In this document: one piece after another, positions 13,044 through 24,900 of the stretch
How the letters are laid out: each line of letters opens with the position of its first letter
How positions within the stretch are numbered: the first letter of the stretch is position 1
DNA from: Arctopsyche grandis
Lineage: Eukaryota > Arthropoda > Insecta > Trichoptera > Hydropsychidae
NCBI RefSeq assembly: GCF_051622035.1
Contig: NC_135366.1
Location: forward strand, 4,185,001-4,249,000
Length of the DNA stretch: 64,000 bases
Direction of reading: 5' to 3'
The notes under the pieces: generated by a model
What the model was told of the DNA's origin: nothing
The model's input: only the letters and a program-made list of their open reading frames with translations
Database searches by the model: none
Made by a program: the position numbers and the translations under genes

Positions 13044-13307
13044 TATGTAATTAACATGTTTTATCTTAATTTCTAAAAACAATCATAAGCACTTCTAGTT
13101 TTTGGATTGAGATGACACTTTCTACATTTCATATCATAATAAAATAGAAATATCGTGACGAGATCATAATATACGCCTAATCTAGATTCTACAACCACTC
13201 TAATGGGCATTTTAATGAGAATGTAAAAAGTAAATGAATAATTTTTAATATAATATATTCTTATCAATTTTTCTTATTTAAGATATTGCTTAATTTATTT
13301 TTTAATA

Positions 13308-16300
13308 TTAGATGATTTCAGATCCTGAGGTTGGTAAATTGATGTTTTTTAAATTATCGCTATTTGGATCCTTTGCTAAGAACATTTTACAAATAGCTTC
13401 ATTTTTATTTTTCGCTGCATAGTAAAATGGAGTCCTTCCGCAATTATCGGCAATGTGGATATTTGGGTTCTTCGCCAAAATCATCGTGCAAATAGCCTCA
13501 TTATTATTTTCAACCGCATGGTGAAGTGCGGTTTTTCCACCAATATCGGCAATGTTGATGTTTGGGCTCTTTGTCATAATCATATCGCAGATAATTTCAT
13601 TTCCATTTTCGGCTACATAGTGAAATGCAGTTTTTCCATCATTGTCAGCAACGTCAATAGTTGGATCCATCGCCAAAAGCAAATTTAAAATCGTAATATT
13701 TTGGCGAAATACTGCATGGTGAGTTGGAGTTTTTCCGAATTTATCTGCGATGTTGATTTTTGGAACCTTTGCCAGAATCATCTTACAGATGACCAGATTC
13801 TGAGTTTCGATCGCATAGTGAATTGCAGTGTTTCCGTTTTTATCGACAATGTTGATATTTGGATTCATTGCTAAAATTGCTTTGCAAATTGTTTCATTTT
13901 GATGTCGCACTGCATAGTGAATTGGAGTCTTTCCGAAATGATCGGAAATGTCGATATTTGGATTCCATGCCAAAATCATTTTGCTGATTTTTTTATTTTT
14001 ATTAACCACTGCAAAGTGCAGTGGAGTCCGTCCGTACTTTTCGGCAGTGTTAATATTTGGCATCTTCTCAAGAATGATATTGCAAATTGCTGTATTTTGT
14101 TTAAATACTGCATAGTGCAATGGAGTTCTTCCACATCTATCGCCAATTTCTATATTTGGATATTTTTCTAATATTATTTTGCACACAGAAAGATTTTGAC
14201 TTTCGATTGCGTAGTGAATTGGGGTTTGTCCGAATTTATCGGCAGCGTTAATATTTGGATCTGTTGCCAAAATCATCTCGCAGATAGTTAGATTTTGACT
14301 TTCTATTGCATAGTGAAGTGCAGTACATCCGCGATTATCGCTGATGTCTATATTTGGGCTATTCTCCAGAATCAATTTGCAAATCGTTTCATTTTCAGTT
14401 AGCACTGCATAGTGAATCGGAGTTTTTCCAAAATTATCTACAACGTTGATGTTTGGATCTCTCGCTAAAACCATTTCACAGACAGTTTTATTGTAGTTTT
14501 CAACTAAGAAATTAAATTCAGTTTGTTTGGAATAGTCTTCCCTTTCAATGTTTGCGTTCTTCCCTAAAAATACATTATAAAACAACACATTTTGCCGACA
14601 TATTGCAAGGTGAATTGGAGTTCTTCCGTATTTATCAGCAATGTTTATATTTGGAACCAGTGCCAAAACGATCTCGCAGATGGACAAATTCCGATTATCG
14701 ATTGCGTAATGAATTGCAGTTTTCCTAAATTTATCACAAATGTTAATATTTGGACCCTTTGCCAAAATACTTTTGCAAATAGCCTCATTATCCTTTTCTG
14801 TTGCATAGTGAATGGGAGTTTTTCCGAATTTATCTGCAATATTGATATTTGGATCCTTTTCCAAAATCATGTTACAAATAGCTTCATTTTGTCGACAAAC
14901 TGCATGGTGAAGAGGAGTTTTTCCATGTCTATCTACGATGTCTATATTTTGGAGCTGTGCTAAAACCAACTCAAAGATAACAAGATTTTGATTTTCAATC
15001 ACATAGTGAATCAAAGTTTTACCGAATTCATCGGGAATGTTGATGTTTGGGCCCTTTGCCATCAACATCCTGCAGATAGACTCATTTTCATTTTCGACTG
15101 CATAGTGGATTGCAGTTTTTCCGTCACTATCGACAAAATCGATATTTGGGCTATGCGCTAAAATCATCTTGCACACAGTCTCATATTGATTTTTAACTGC
15201 ATAATGAATAGGAGTTTTTCCGAATTTATCAACAGCGTTGATATTTGGGCTTTTCGTCAAAATAATTTTGCAAACAGCTTCATCGTTTTTTAAGACTGCA
15301 TAGTGAATTGGAGCTATGCCATAATTATTGACGATGTTGATATTTGCTCCATTATCTAAAAGAAGTTGAAGCACATTTACGTTCGCTTTCTCTATAGCAT
15401 AATAAATTGGAGTCATATGGCGAGAATCACAGATATCTATATCAATATTACAGGTTAACAGTATTTCCATTACCCTATCGTCACCATTTTCGGCAGCAAA
15501 ATGTAAAATATTTTCTTTATTTTTCCCTAATTTAAGATTCAAATAATGGAGATTTTTCTTGAGCAAATCTTTTATTAATGTCTCACAAATTGCATAGTTT
15601 TTTTGAAAAATGCCACTTCTCAGCTCTGCATGGAACATTAGTTCGTCATTGTCACATGGTTTCAGTATACTGACAACCTTTGGATGACCGTTTAAAACAG
15701 CCACGTCTAATGGGGTTTGTCCTATTATCTCATAATCAGCAAGGGATTCATCTATGCCGTACAAGAATTTAACTACTTCGTCTCGTCCCTTAGAGGCCGC
15801 ACTATAAAGTGCATTCCTAATCTTTCCCAAATTTGCACCTTTTTCTAATAGAAATTCAACGACGTTTTTGTTTCCACTTTCAATTGCGTTTTCTATTGGA
15901 GTACGTCTCGATCCGCTTTTGCAATCGACATCAATTTTCATCGTAGAGTTTTTCCAAATCTTTTTAATTGCGATGCAATCGTCTCGATACGCAGCTAGTA
16001 AATGCAATGGGCTATTTCTATTCGTACCATATTTTGATTCACAGTAAAATTCATTCAATAATTGGGTATATTCGCTTGCGTATTCCCAGACGCAAACTGC
16101 ATGCTCTTCAAAATTGCTGTTATCCAATAAATTTAAGGCTTCCTTCAATGTGCTTTCTTCTTCATTTTTTATTCTCAAATTCAGTCTAGTAACTTGTTGC
16201 ACCAGACGATGCACATTAACTCTGCCATTTACTAAATTTATAACCGAATATTCATCCAACAATTCGATTGCTCCTCTCAGCTTTTCAATATCTGATTCTA

Positions 16301-18467
16301 GCTTGCAAAATAAATCGACCACTTGAATATCGTCTGGTGATAAGTAGGAAATTATTTGAAAGATTTTTACGGCCAGCTCACCAAAATCTGTATCTTTTTT
16401 TATTCTATCTAAAGATATCTGCCAGGTCGTGGTTAAATTTTGATCATAAACGTCGTCTTTTTCAATAGGACCTGAATTAAGCAGCAATTCTTCTTGTTCT
16501 TTGAATAAAATTAAATAGTCTGCAATCGAAAACTTCTTTTCTTGACTCCATTTTCCAATTATTTTATTTCTTCGCTTTATATAACTGGTGGCCTGTTTTA
16601 AGGCCAGAGGTAAATTACCTAGCTGCTTGGTTAATTTCTTGACATTATCTTGATTTTCATAAGTCAAAATATTGCTCACGTAATCATTAGCATCCTTTTC
16701 GGAAAATACCTCCAATGAAATCATTTCGAATTCACCATTATCGCCAGCATCCCAATCTTTACGTCTCGATGTTATCAAAGTATATATATGTCTATTAATA
16801 GATGATCCTTTGAAGATGTAATCTTTAACATCGTCGTAATCTTCGACGTTGTCCAGGATAATTAGCGATTTATTTTTGTTGTTAAGATGTCTGTAGATAT
16901 CTTGGACTATTTCTTTTATGCCTCTATCCTGTTTTCGCGTTTCTTCTGAACTTTGATTCTGTTCCTCTGTTTCCTTCTCAATGCCCAAATTTATAGCCAA
17001 GTCTTTGAAAGACTTGACGATGTTTTCCACTTTTTCAGACTTAATGAATACAATATTATAATAAAATGTTGAATAATCCAAAGCATATTTCATGGCAAGT
17101 GTAGTCTTTCCAATTCCTCCGAGACCGGTTATTGTAGCTGCTTGAGAAATGATTGTCGTCTTTTGACGTTCTGTTAATTTTGTGTGTAGATTTTGTAGTT
17201 CTTCTCGTCTTCCAGCGAATGATGCAACGGGGTCGAATAAACCAAATATAATTGGTTTTTTAACACCATAACTATTTTCTTTCGATAATGTTATTTCATT
17301 TGTTAATTTTTTGATGTTTTCATATACTTCATGTCTCATTTTTTGTGTTTCCGTTTTAAATATCTCTCTCGTAATTTTGTGCTCTAAATTTATCGTATTT
17401 GTAATGTTATACGATTGTCGATTTAAAACGTTTATTATCTCATCATACTGTTCCTCATTTTCATTTTTATTGAATTGCTTCATATTTTCGATGTCATCCT
17501 TTATTTCTTCGAGTATTTCCAATGATTTTTTCCGGTTGAAATTTTCATCATCATTATTGATTCTTTTAAAAATTATATCTCTTTGTTGTAGATAGATTGA
17601 GTCAGCAGTATAATTGAATTTTAGCTCTGGTTCGTTTACAGTTTCATATTCACTGCCTAAAATTTCATCATGGAAAAGTTGACGGTAATAATACAGTTCA
17701 CATTCCGATTCTTTTGATTTGTAAAATTCAAATTCATCAAGACTTTTCTTTTTGACAATTCCGGATTTTTTATACAAATGCTCTATGTTCCAATCTAGTT
17801 CGAAGTCATCGGATTTGTATTTTATATCATATTTGGATTTCCTTTTGAAAATTCCAACTCTAGTGGGAACTTTATCGATGAAATCTTTTTTGGATTTTCC
17901 GTACACGACGTTTCTGGCTTCTAGCTTATTCTTAGGCATTTCCTCCGATGAAGACTCTTGGGTGCTGCCATTATTTTTAACAAAGTTCAGAAATCTGTGA
18001 GCAGCGTCTTTTCCAAGTTTTATCATGGCAGAACGAGGTCCATGTTTATTGGTGATACCCATAAATTGGCGTTCGAAGCTTTGGAAAACATCTATACCAA
18101 TTTTCACGAAGAGATCTCTTCCTCCTTGTTTGTCCTGCCGAAGACTGTAAGCTAAGTCTGCATACGAGTAGCTTTTCTTTTTATAATACTTTTCAAATGG
18201 CACACTTAGAGGACTCTTTAATAGTTTGGCTATCTCCTCAACACCTGTAAATTGTTTTACACTAATACCAATAACTTGTGCAACGACTTGTGGAAATTTG
18301 CCCGATTTTTTCACTTTATTTTCTATGATATTCAAATGAAATTCCAACGTGGTTTCTATTTCCATAACAAAGTATGATACAAAATAAAAGAGGCGATCCT
18401 CGAAAGATTCTCCTTTATCAATTTCTAAGGCAGAAGTAGACTCGGATTCGTTCGAAATAGAAGTCAT
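13308..18467 (-). CDS. NB-ARC/ankyrin (NLR-like) protein, copy 2, intact
   Basis: One uninterrupted frame encodes 1,719 residues from ATG 18467-18465. The ATG is chosen because paralogues start at the same place (MTS.., MMS..) and because TATATTTGCAG just upstream is a likely 5'UTR splice acceptor. Domains: family N-terminal domain (about 20-165, containing SFEDRL and KLGKDAAHRFLNFVKN), a second conserved block (about 180-290), a charged predicted coiled-coil linker (290-395), NB-ARC (415-770) and about 26 ankyrin repeats (820-1700). NB-ARC motifs are P-loop GLGGIGKTT (448-456), Walker B SLIILDN (534-540), TLITSRR (563-569), NLPLA (618-622) and an MHD-like VNVHRLVQQ (750-758). Most repeats are exactly 33 residues with the G.TPIHYA pattern, so the DNA is a 99-bp tandem array. 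STAND ATPases of this type act as nucleotide-switched oligomerising sensors; the ligand and output here are unknown. No membrane segment or signal peptide is seen; it is probably cytosolic. Confidence 0.9.
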   Translation of the reverse strand: MTSISNESESTSALEIDKGESFEDRLFYFVSYFVMEIETTLEFHLNIIENKVKKSGKFPQVVAQVIGISVKQFTGVEEIAKLLKSPLSVPFEKYYKKKSYSYADLAYSLRQDKQGGRDLFVKIGIDVFQSFERQFMGITNKHGPRSAMIKLGKDAAHRFLNFVKNNGSTQESSSEEMPKNKLEARNVVYGKSKKDFIDKVPTRVGIFKRKSKYDIKYKSDDFELDWNIEHLYKKSGIVKKKSLDEFEFYKSKESECELYYYRQLFHDEILGSEYETVNEPELKFNYTADSIYLQQRDIIFKRINNDDENFNRKKSLEILEEIKDDIENMKQFNKNENEEQYDEIINVLNRQSYNITNTINLEHKITREIFKTETQKMRHEVYENIKKLTNEITLSKENSYGVKKPIIFGLFDPVASFAGRREELQNLHTKLTERQKTTIISQAATITGLGGIGKTTLAMKYALDYSTFYYNIVFIKSEKVENIVKSFKDLAINLGIEKETEEQNQSSEETRKQDRGIKEIVQDIYRHLNNKNKSLIILDNVEDYDDVKDYIFKGSSINRHIYTLITSRRKDWDAGDNGEFEMISLEVFSEKDANDYVSNILTYENQDNVKKLTKQLGNLPLALKQATSYIKRRNKIIGKWSQEKKFSIADYLILFKEQEELLLNSGPIEKDDVYDQNLTTTWQISLDRIKKDTDFGELAVKIFQIISYLSPDDIQVVDLFCKLESDIEKLRGAIELLDEYSVINLVNGRVNVHRLVQQVTRLNLRIKNEEESTLKEALNLLDNSNFEEHAVCVWEYASEYTQLLNEFYCESKYGTNRNSPLHLLAAYRDDCIAIKKIWKNSTMKIDVDCKSGSRRTPIENAIESGNKNVVEFLLEKGANLGKIRNALYSAASKGRDEVVKFLYGIDESLADYEIIGQTPLDVAVLNGHPKVVSILKPCDNDELMFHAELRSGIFQKNYAICETLIKDLLKKNLHYLNLKLGKNKENILHFAAENGDDRVMEILLTCNIDIDICDSRHMTPIYYAIEKANVNVLQLLLDNGANINIVNNYGIAPIHYAVLKNDEAVCKIILTKSPNINAVDKFGKTPIHYAVKNQYETVCKMILAHSPNIDFVDSDGKTAIHYAVENENESICRMLMAKGPNINIPDEFGKTLIHYVIENQNLVIFELVLAQLQNIDIVDRHGKTPLHHAVCRQNEAICNMILEKDPNINIADKFGKTPIHYATEKDNEAICKSILAKGPNINICDKFRKTAIHYAIDNRNLSICEIVLALVPNINIADKYGRTPIHLAICRQNVLFYNVFLGKNANIEREDYSKQTEFNFLVENYNKTVCEMVLARDPNINVVDNFGKTPIHYAVLTENETICKLILENSPNIDISDNRGCTALHYAIESQNLTICEMILATDPNINAADKFGQTPIHYAIESQNLSVCKIILEKYPNIEIGDRCGRTPLHYAVFKQNTAICNIILEKMPNINTAEKYGRTPLHFAVVNKNKKISKMILAWNPNIDISDHFGKTPIHYAVRHQNETICKAILAMNPNINIVDKNGNTAIHYAIETQNLVICKMILAKVPKINIADKFGKTPTHHAVFRQNITILNLLLAMDPTIDVADNDGKTAFHYVAENGNEIICDMIMTKSPNINIADIGGKTALHHAVENNNEAICTMILAKNPNIHIADNCGRTPFYYAAKNKNEAICKMFLAKDPNSDNLKNINLPTSGSEII

Positions 18468-19406
18468 CGTGAGTTTGGATAATTTCTGCAAATATAATAT
18501 CCACGTTAAAATAACAACTTTTTGTAATATTCAATTAAACAATTATAGTCATCGATTAATTAATTTGACCCTCACATTTCAATGAAAAACTTCTATATAT
18601 GTATCGTCATCATACGAGAGTGGTGTAGTGATGGTTAACATTTAAGTTTCATAATCATGTGAGTTCTGCAATGAAATGAAAATCACATATGTACATATTT
18701 CTAAATGAAATAAATCACTATCATACAGTGGATAAGCACTGTTTTTAATCAACTGGAATAATGCACTATACGGAAGTATTTTATCCTGTCGTGTTAAAGT
18801 GATTTGATTGTATTGTTGTTTTTAAATGACGGGGAATTAATTAGTAATATAATTAAGCGTGTGAAGTTATTTTAAAACGGTACAGTCAAAATAATAAATC
18901 AAATAATGATTTATATCAAATGTGTACTAGACGCTTATATTATATATATAGCTTATCAATAATCTCAATATTCGTACTTTAATTTGGCATTTTTTAAAAG
19001 ACAAACAATGTTCACGAACAACAATGATGTACAAAATTTGTATTTATATTTTAAAGATTTAAATGTTATAAACAACATATTTTTTAATATGTTTAACAAC
19101 AAAAACATTCGCCAAAGGCAAAAAAAAAAAAAAACTTCCAAACATCCTTGAATTCATTTGAGATGTAAGAACAAAAATAATAAACTTGAAATACCTTCTA
19201 TTTGCAATACAAGATAAGATTTTTTTTATTTAAAAAGAGTTTTCTGAATAAAAAAGTGACCCAACTTTAATAATTCCGAATACACGAATTGGACTCTATA
19301 TTTCGAGTTATAAATTAACCGCAAAATTAATTTACAACTTGTATATGATTCATGGTAGTAAATCCTGTTTTAAAAAAAAAAGGTGTGTCTAATATATGAC
19401 GCAATC

Positions 19407-19485
<79 letters not shown>

Positions 19486-20369
19486 CGAAAAATATAGGTA
19501 CCAATAAACAATAATACAAACCATCAATTGAAACGCGAAACAAAAATAATACATACGCATATTTAAGCATAAGCATAAACTTGATTTGGATCTATGAAAA
19601 GTGGTATTTCCACTTTTAAAAATAATTCTCGTTGCCAAGGTTGTGTTAAAATTATATATCCATTGATTTTATATTATCAAGTTAAAGTAAAAATATTTAT
19701 ATATGTATGTACATACATATATAAGTACATATTATAATTGAAAAATAAAAACAATAATAATTGTATGTCAAAATACCATTTTAGTCCTTCGACACGGAAT
19801 ATAGCCAACTAACTGATAATATACTCGATGAACGCTGATATACTTGTGGGTCGATAAAAACGATCTCTACTTATCCGTACTACTTCAGAATGCTGATAGA
19901 TGGCGTTACTGATTCAATTTTGAAATGATGATTTTAATGACTTCTCCTCATTTTTTACTTATCATTAGTGACTCCACAGTATTCCAGAAAGATTTTTAAA
20001 AATTGTCATCGAATTTATGTGTCTTTAAAATGTGATGACATTGCTCAATATGTAAACAAAAATGAAAGAGTATATTGCAGTACAAGTGAAGTGGTTAAAA
20101 AAACGCATCTTCATTTTCCCACATCTGGACTTTATTTTAAAAATACTTTTTTTTTTTAATTTATGTCAGACCACTCCTAGATAAATAAATAAATATCGAA
20201 ATGGTAAATAAATGGAGTCGAAGTAGTTAAAAATCGAGCTACTCACATATTCAGGTTCCATGTCAAGATGGCGATCATGGCTCTTTTGAAGGGAATTTTG
20301 ATGATATATTATATTTATGTACATACATACGTTACGTATGACATACATGTAGAATATTGTTTTGCACAT
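18468..20369. other. AT-rich intergenic region
   Basis: Up to about 18640 this is the shared 5' flank of copies 1 and 2, including a probable 5'UTR acceptor at 18484-18495. A pure AT microsatellite occupies 19413-19480. A 63-codon plus-strand frame at 19968-20159 has no flanking splice sites or recognisable domain. I see no gene. Confidence 0.5.
19413..19480. repeat. (AT)n microsatellite
   Basis: Uninterrupted AT dinucleotide run of about 34 units. The frame read through it on the minus strand (IYIYIY) is not a protein. Confidence 0.9.
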
Positions 20370-20371
20370 AA

Positions 20372-20685
20372 TGCTTTCGAATTAAATGGTGAAGGGTTCA
20401 GATCCCATCGGTTGCTGCTGGCTAGTCCTTGGATTTGGGCTCCAGGTCTATCAGATTTTTGCCATTTATCTCATTTTCATTGAAACGGTTTGAAAAAATT
20501 GGCAACCCTTACCCATTTTTCGAAAATTTTATATTTTCAGCATCTCGAACTTCGCTGAATTGTATAAAATGCTGCAAGCTTGTGTAGATGTTGATTGATA
20601 TTTTTCATTGCCTTGTATAATGCTTAGAGTACTTCTGTGCAATGTTTGACCATATGTAGATGTCGTGTTTAATGTAAAAAAATAT
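20372..20685 (+). repeat. tRNA-derived SINE copy plus associated tail
   Basis: Plus-strand B-box GGTTCAGATCCC lies at 20396-20407. It is followed by the family core (CTGGCTAGTCCTTGGATTTG, CATTGAAACGG, TTGGCAACCC). The part from about 20535 (TTTTCAGCATCTCGAACTTC) is shared with 36379 onward. Confidence 0.55.
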
Positions 20686-20832
20686 GTATATATGAGTGTA
20701 TATGTACGTATTTATGTGTAAAATAAATAATCAAATAACTAAATTTTTTTTATTCACTTTAAAAATAATAATAAGGTAGTTCATATGTAGGTACATATTT
20801 ACATACATTGGAATATGTATATATGTATGTAC

Positions 20833-20980
20833 ATATGACGGGCTGAAAACCAGACATTTTAAAAAAAAGCTGGTTTAAGTGCTAAAATAATAGCATTTCA
20901 TATATGCAATTATTTTAGCACTTAAACCAGATTTTTGTAAAAATGTCACTTGTACCAGTCTGGTTTTCAGCCCGTCATAT
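20833..20980. mobile_element. Palindromic MITE with GACGGGCTG ends
   Basis: The outer ends ATATGACGGGCTGAAAACCA and its reverse complement are perfect. A second inner inverted repeat (GGTTTAAGTGCTAAAATAAT) makes the whole 148 bp a hairpin. The paralogous flank near 36835 lacks it: GTATGTA joins directly to GGGAAATTAAATG. It therefore inserted after the copy 3 / copy 4 block was duplicated. Its terminal GACGGGCTG resembles the larger palindrome at 29157-29573. Confidence 0.7.
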
Positions 20981-21433
20981 TTAGGTAAATTTAATGTTAG
21001 TTTGCAAGCAATTTTGTAATGTTCAATTATTATAATATACATACATAGATATGTATATGAAAATGTGAGTGTGAAATATACTTAATATAAAAAAAAACAA
21101 TCAATATAATAACAAAAATATAATTACAGTAAAAAAATATAAAACTGATTATTACAAACACTTTTCAGTATATTGAAAAAATAGTGATGTTTTAAAACAA
21201 TATAAAAAAATATGAATAAAAATAAGTATATAAAGCATTGAAAATCAAAAAGTTAAAAGCTAGTTAAAAACTAATCGATCATTATGGTAAAATATTTTTA
21301 AAAATCGTCTTGGTCAGTGGTTCTCAAGCGGGGGCATGACGATATTTTTTTTATTAAAATTCATTTCGCTACTAATGTTTGTTTAAAATACAGGATTGAA
21401 AAACAACTAGAATATAAAATCAAATAATACATA

Positions 21434-21617
21434 TCTAATATATAATTTCGAAAGAGACTTTGTATGAAAGGTTTAATGTATATACATACATACATATGTA
21501 TGTAAGGCTTGGGTGAATATTCAAAAAAATTTAATAAAATGTTTATTATTAGATTAGCCATGTTCAGGCGGTTTATATTATATTAAAATACCGAGCGAAG
21601 CCGGGTAAAATCACTAG
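21434..21617 (+). mobile_element. Non-autonomous Helitron-like element
   Basis: The 5' end TCTAATATATAATTTCGAAA follows an A, and the 3' end reads GAGCGAAGCCGGG then TAAAATCACTAG, as in Helitrons (TC ... CTRR with a GC-rich sub-terminal hairpin). At 184 bp it is one of several family members in the window (35829, 43420, 45667, 48900). The base after CTAG is A here rather than the expected T. Confidence 0.6.
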
Positions 21618-21901
21618 AATATAACAAACACTCGACTAACTATTATATAAAGGACACATTAAAAAAAAATACAAAAATTGAAAAGCAAATAGAATATAAA
21701 ATAAAATAAAGTACATATAAAAAACAAAAGTATGTAAATTCATACATTTATAATAAAAACTGTTTTTAACAATATTTTTCATTTGAAACAAAAATGCAAG
21801 TGTGCAATATTAACTGGGTTTGACATTGCATTTTTGTACTGCGTTTTGGGTGCGCCAAGGCTTTCGTGTGCATTCCCATGAGTGAGCTAGCTCATTTGAG
21901 T

Positions 21902-24900
21902 TTAACAACATTTGCATCCACATTTGCCTTCTTGGGTTTCAGAATTGTGTTCCAAAAGCATTTCTTGAATAGCCTTATAATTATATTCGATCGCATAATG
22001 CATTGGAGTTTTCCCATCATTATCGGCGATGTTGATGTTTTGGGCCTTCCACAGAATGTATTCACATATTGTTTCATCATTATTTTCGACTGCGTAGTGG
22101 AGTGGAGTTTTTCCGGAATTATCTCTATGGTCAACTTTTGTACCCTTTTTCAATAGAATTCTGCAAATAGTCTCATTATTTGATTGGATAGCATAGTATA
22201 TTGGAGTTTTTCCATCCGTATCGGTGATGTTGATGTTTTGGGCCTTCGACAGAATGTATTCACATATTGTTTCGTTATTATATTCGACTGCGTAGTGCAG
22301 TGGAGATTTGCCTAATTTATCTGTAAGGTCAACTTTTGCACCCTTATTCAATAGAGTGCTGCAAATAGTCTCATTGTTTGATTGGATAGCATAGTATATT
22401 GGAGTTTTTTCATAATTATCGGGGATGTTGATATTTTGGGAATTTGACAGAATGGATGTACATATTGTTTCATAATTATATTCAACTGCATAGTGGAGTA
22501 GAGTTTTCCCAAATATATCCTGAATCTCAAATCTAGGCTCCTTGTTGAACATCATGAGGAGAGCAGTCTCATGATTATATTCGACCGCATAATGCATTGG
22601 AGTTTTTCCAGCATCATCGGTCATGTTGATATCTGCGCCTTCCTCTACAATCATTCCACACATTTTATTCGAGGAAAAATATTCAATTGCATAGTGTAGT
22701 GGAGTTTTTCCGGAATTATCGCGAACGTTGATCTCTGGTTTCTTCTCCAAAACCATTTCGCAAATATCTTCATTTTGATTTTTGGCTGCTAAATGAATTG
22801 CAGTTCTTCCAAGTTTATCGCAAGTGTCGATTTTTGGGTTCTCCTCTAATATTATTTTGCAAAGAGTTTTATTTCCTTTATTTATGACACAATGCAATGG
22901 AGTTTCTCCATCTTCATCGACATTGTTAATATCTGCTTTACTTTTTAAAAGAAAATTCAGAGCATTTTCACTATTGTTCTCTATAGCGTAATATATTGGA
23001 GTCATTTTGCGTGTATCGAGAACGTTTACATCAATCCCATTATTTAAAAAAATCTCCATGATCTTGACATCGTTATGTTTAGCTGCAAAATGCAGTATAT
23101 TTTCTCCAAAAGCACCTTCAAATTTTGATTCTAAATATTGAGGATAACTTTGTATTAATTCGTTATAAACTTCAATGTTTTTTTGCGTGATTGCTCTTCT
23201 TAGCTTTGATTGGAAAATCAATTCGTCTTTATTTAAAAATGTTTCGTATTTTCCGCATATAAAATCAACTAATACATAATGTCCATTGGCAGCCGCATAT
23301 TTAAGTGCATTCGAAACATCTTTGACATTTCCTTTCTCTAAAAAATATTCAACGACTTCTTGATTGCCATTTTCTGCTGCCTTATCCAGTGGAGTATGGC
23401 CTGATGCGTTTTCACAATTAATATCAATATTTTTAATTTTTTTACAAAATTTTTCAACATTGGTTCGATCTCGATACATTGCCAATAAATGCAATGGCCC
23501 ATTTTTATTTTTACCATATTTTGATTCACGGTAAAACGTGTTCAACAATTGGGAATATTCACTTGCATATTCCCAGACGCAAACTGCATGCTCTTCAAAA
23601 TTGGTTTCATTCAATAAATTGAAGGCATCCTTCAATGTGTTTTCTTCCTCATATTTGTTTTTCAAATTATGTCTAGTAGCTTGCTGCACCACACGATGAA
23701 CATTTACACGAACGTTTGTGTCAATGTCAATTAAAGAGTAATTCCGTAATAAAATGATTGCATTTTTTGTTTTTAGAGAATCTTTTTCAAATTTTCTAAA
23801 CAATTTCCACACTTCAATATCTTCTGGAGACAAGTAGGCAATAATATTAAATATTTTAACAGCCAGTTCACCGAGAACAGGATCTTCTCTAATTTTATCT
23901 AAAGATATCTGCCAAGTCATGGTTAATATTTTATCACAATTACCAAGATATGGTCCAATTATGATTTCCTTTTTCATTTCGATTAATTTCAAATAGTCCA
24001 AAATTGAGAATTCTTCATTATTTCTGGATTTAATGTAACCCGTGGCATGTTTTAAGGCCAGAGGTAAATAACCTAGCTGCCTGCTTAATTTCTTGATATC
24101 ATCTTGGTTTTCATTAGTCAAAATATAGCGCACGTAATCGACAGCTTCCTTTTCGGAAAATACCTCCAATGTAATCATTTCAAATTCGCCATTATCGTCA
24201 GCATACAAATCTTTTCGTCGTGATGTTATGAGAGTATAAATATATCTGTTAAGAGAAGATCCTTTAAATATGAAATCTTTTATGTCCACATAATTTTCGA
24301 CGTTGTCAAAGATTATTAACGATTTTTGTTGATCATTAAGGTTATTGAAGATATCTTGGACTATTTCTTTAATGTCTCTATCTTGTTTTCGCGATTCATC
24401 TGAATTTTGATTGTGTTCCTCTGTTTCCTTGACAGCAATACCCATGCGAGTAGCCAAATCTTTGAACGACTTGACGATGTTTTCCAATTTTTCAGACTTA
24501 ATGAATACAATATTATAATAAAACTGTTCATAATCTAAAGCATATTTCAAGGCAAGTGTAGTCTTTCCAACTCCTCCGAGTCCAGTTATTGTGGCTGCTT
24601 GAGAAATTATTGCTATCTTTTGACTTGCAAATAATGTTGTGTGTAGATTTTCTAGTTCTTTTTGTCTTCCAGTGAATGATGCAACGGGGTCGAATAAACC
24701 GAATATAATTCGTTTCTTAAAAGCCGCAATATTTTTAAAAGCTGGATGTGTTATTATTGTATTGCTTAGTGTTTCGATTTTCTTATTCACTCCATCGATA
24801 CTTTTTCTTGTTATTTCGTGCTCTGTTGTAATTAAATTCTTAATTTGATCCAAGTGACTGTCTAAAATTTTTAAAATCTCATCAAACTGGTCTTTATTTT

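Larger units (their letters stand above)
11071..13307. other. Intergenic region between copies 1 and 2
   Basis: The 10999-11160 part is homologous to 18468-18640, the 5' flank of copy 2, so the duplication includes some upstream DNA. The rest holds a retrotransposon remnant, a hexamer repeat and part of a dispersed MITE (listed separately), with AT-rich filler between. No gene is visible. Confidence 0.5.

Noticed and set aside
13340-15370. Regular 99-bp repeats considered as a CRISPR-like or satellite array
   Set aside because: The units are in frame and encode 33-residue ankyrin repeats within a long coding region.
6612-18155. Plus-strand frames of 60-120 codons within the NB-ARC/ankyrin genes
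   Set aside because: They are antisense shadows of the long minus-strand frames and repeat wherever the paralogues repeat.
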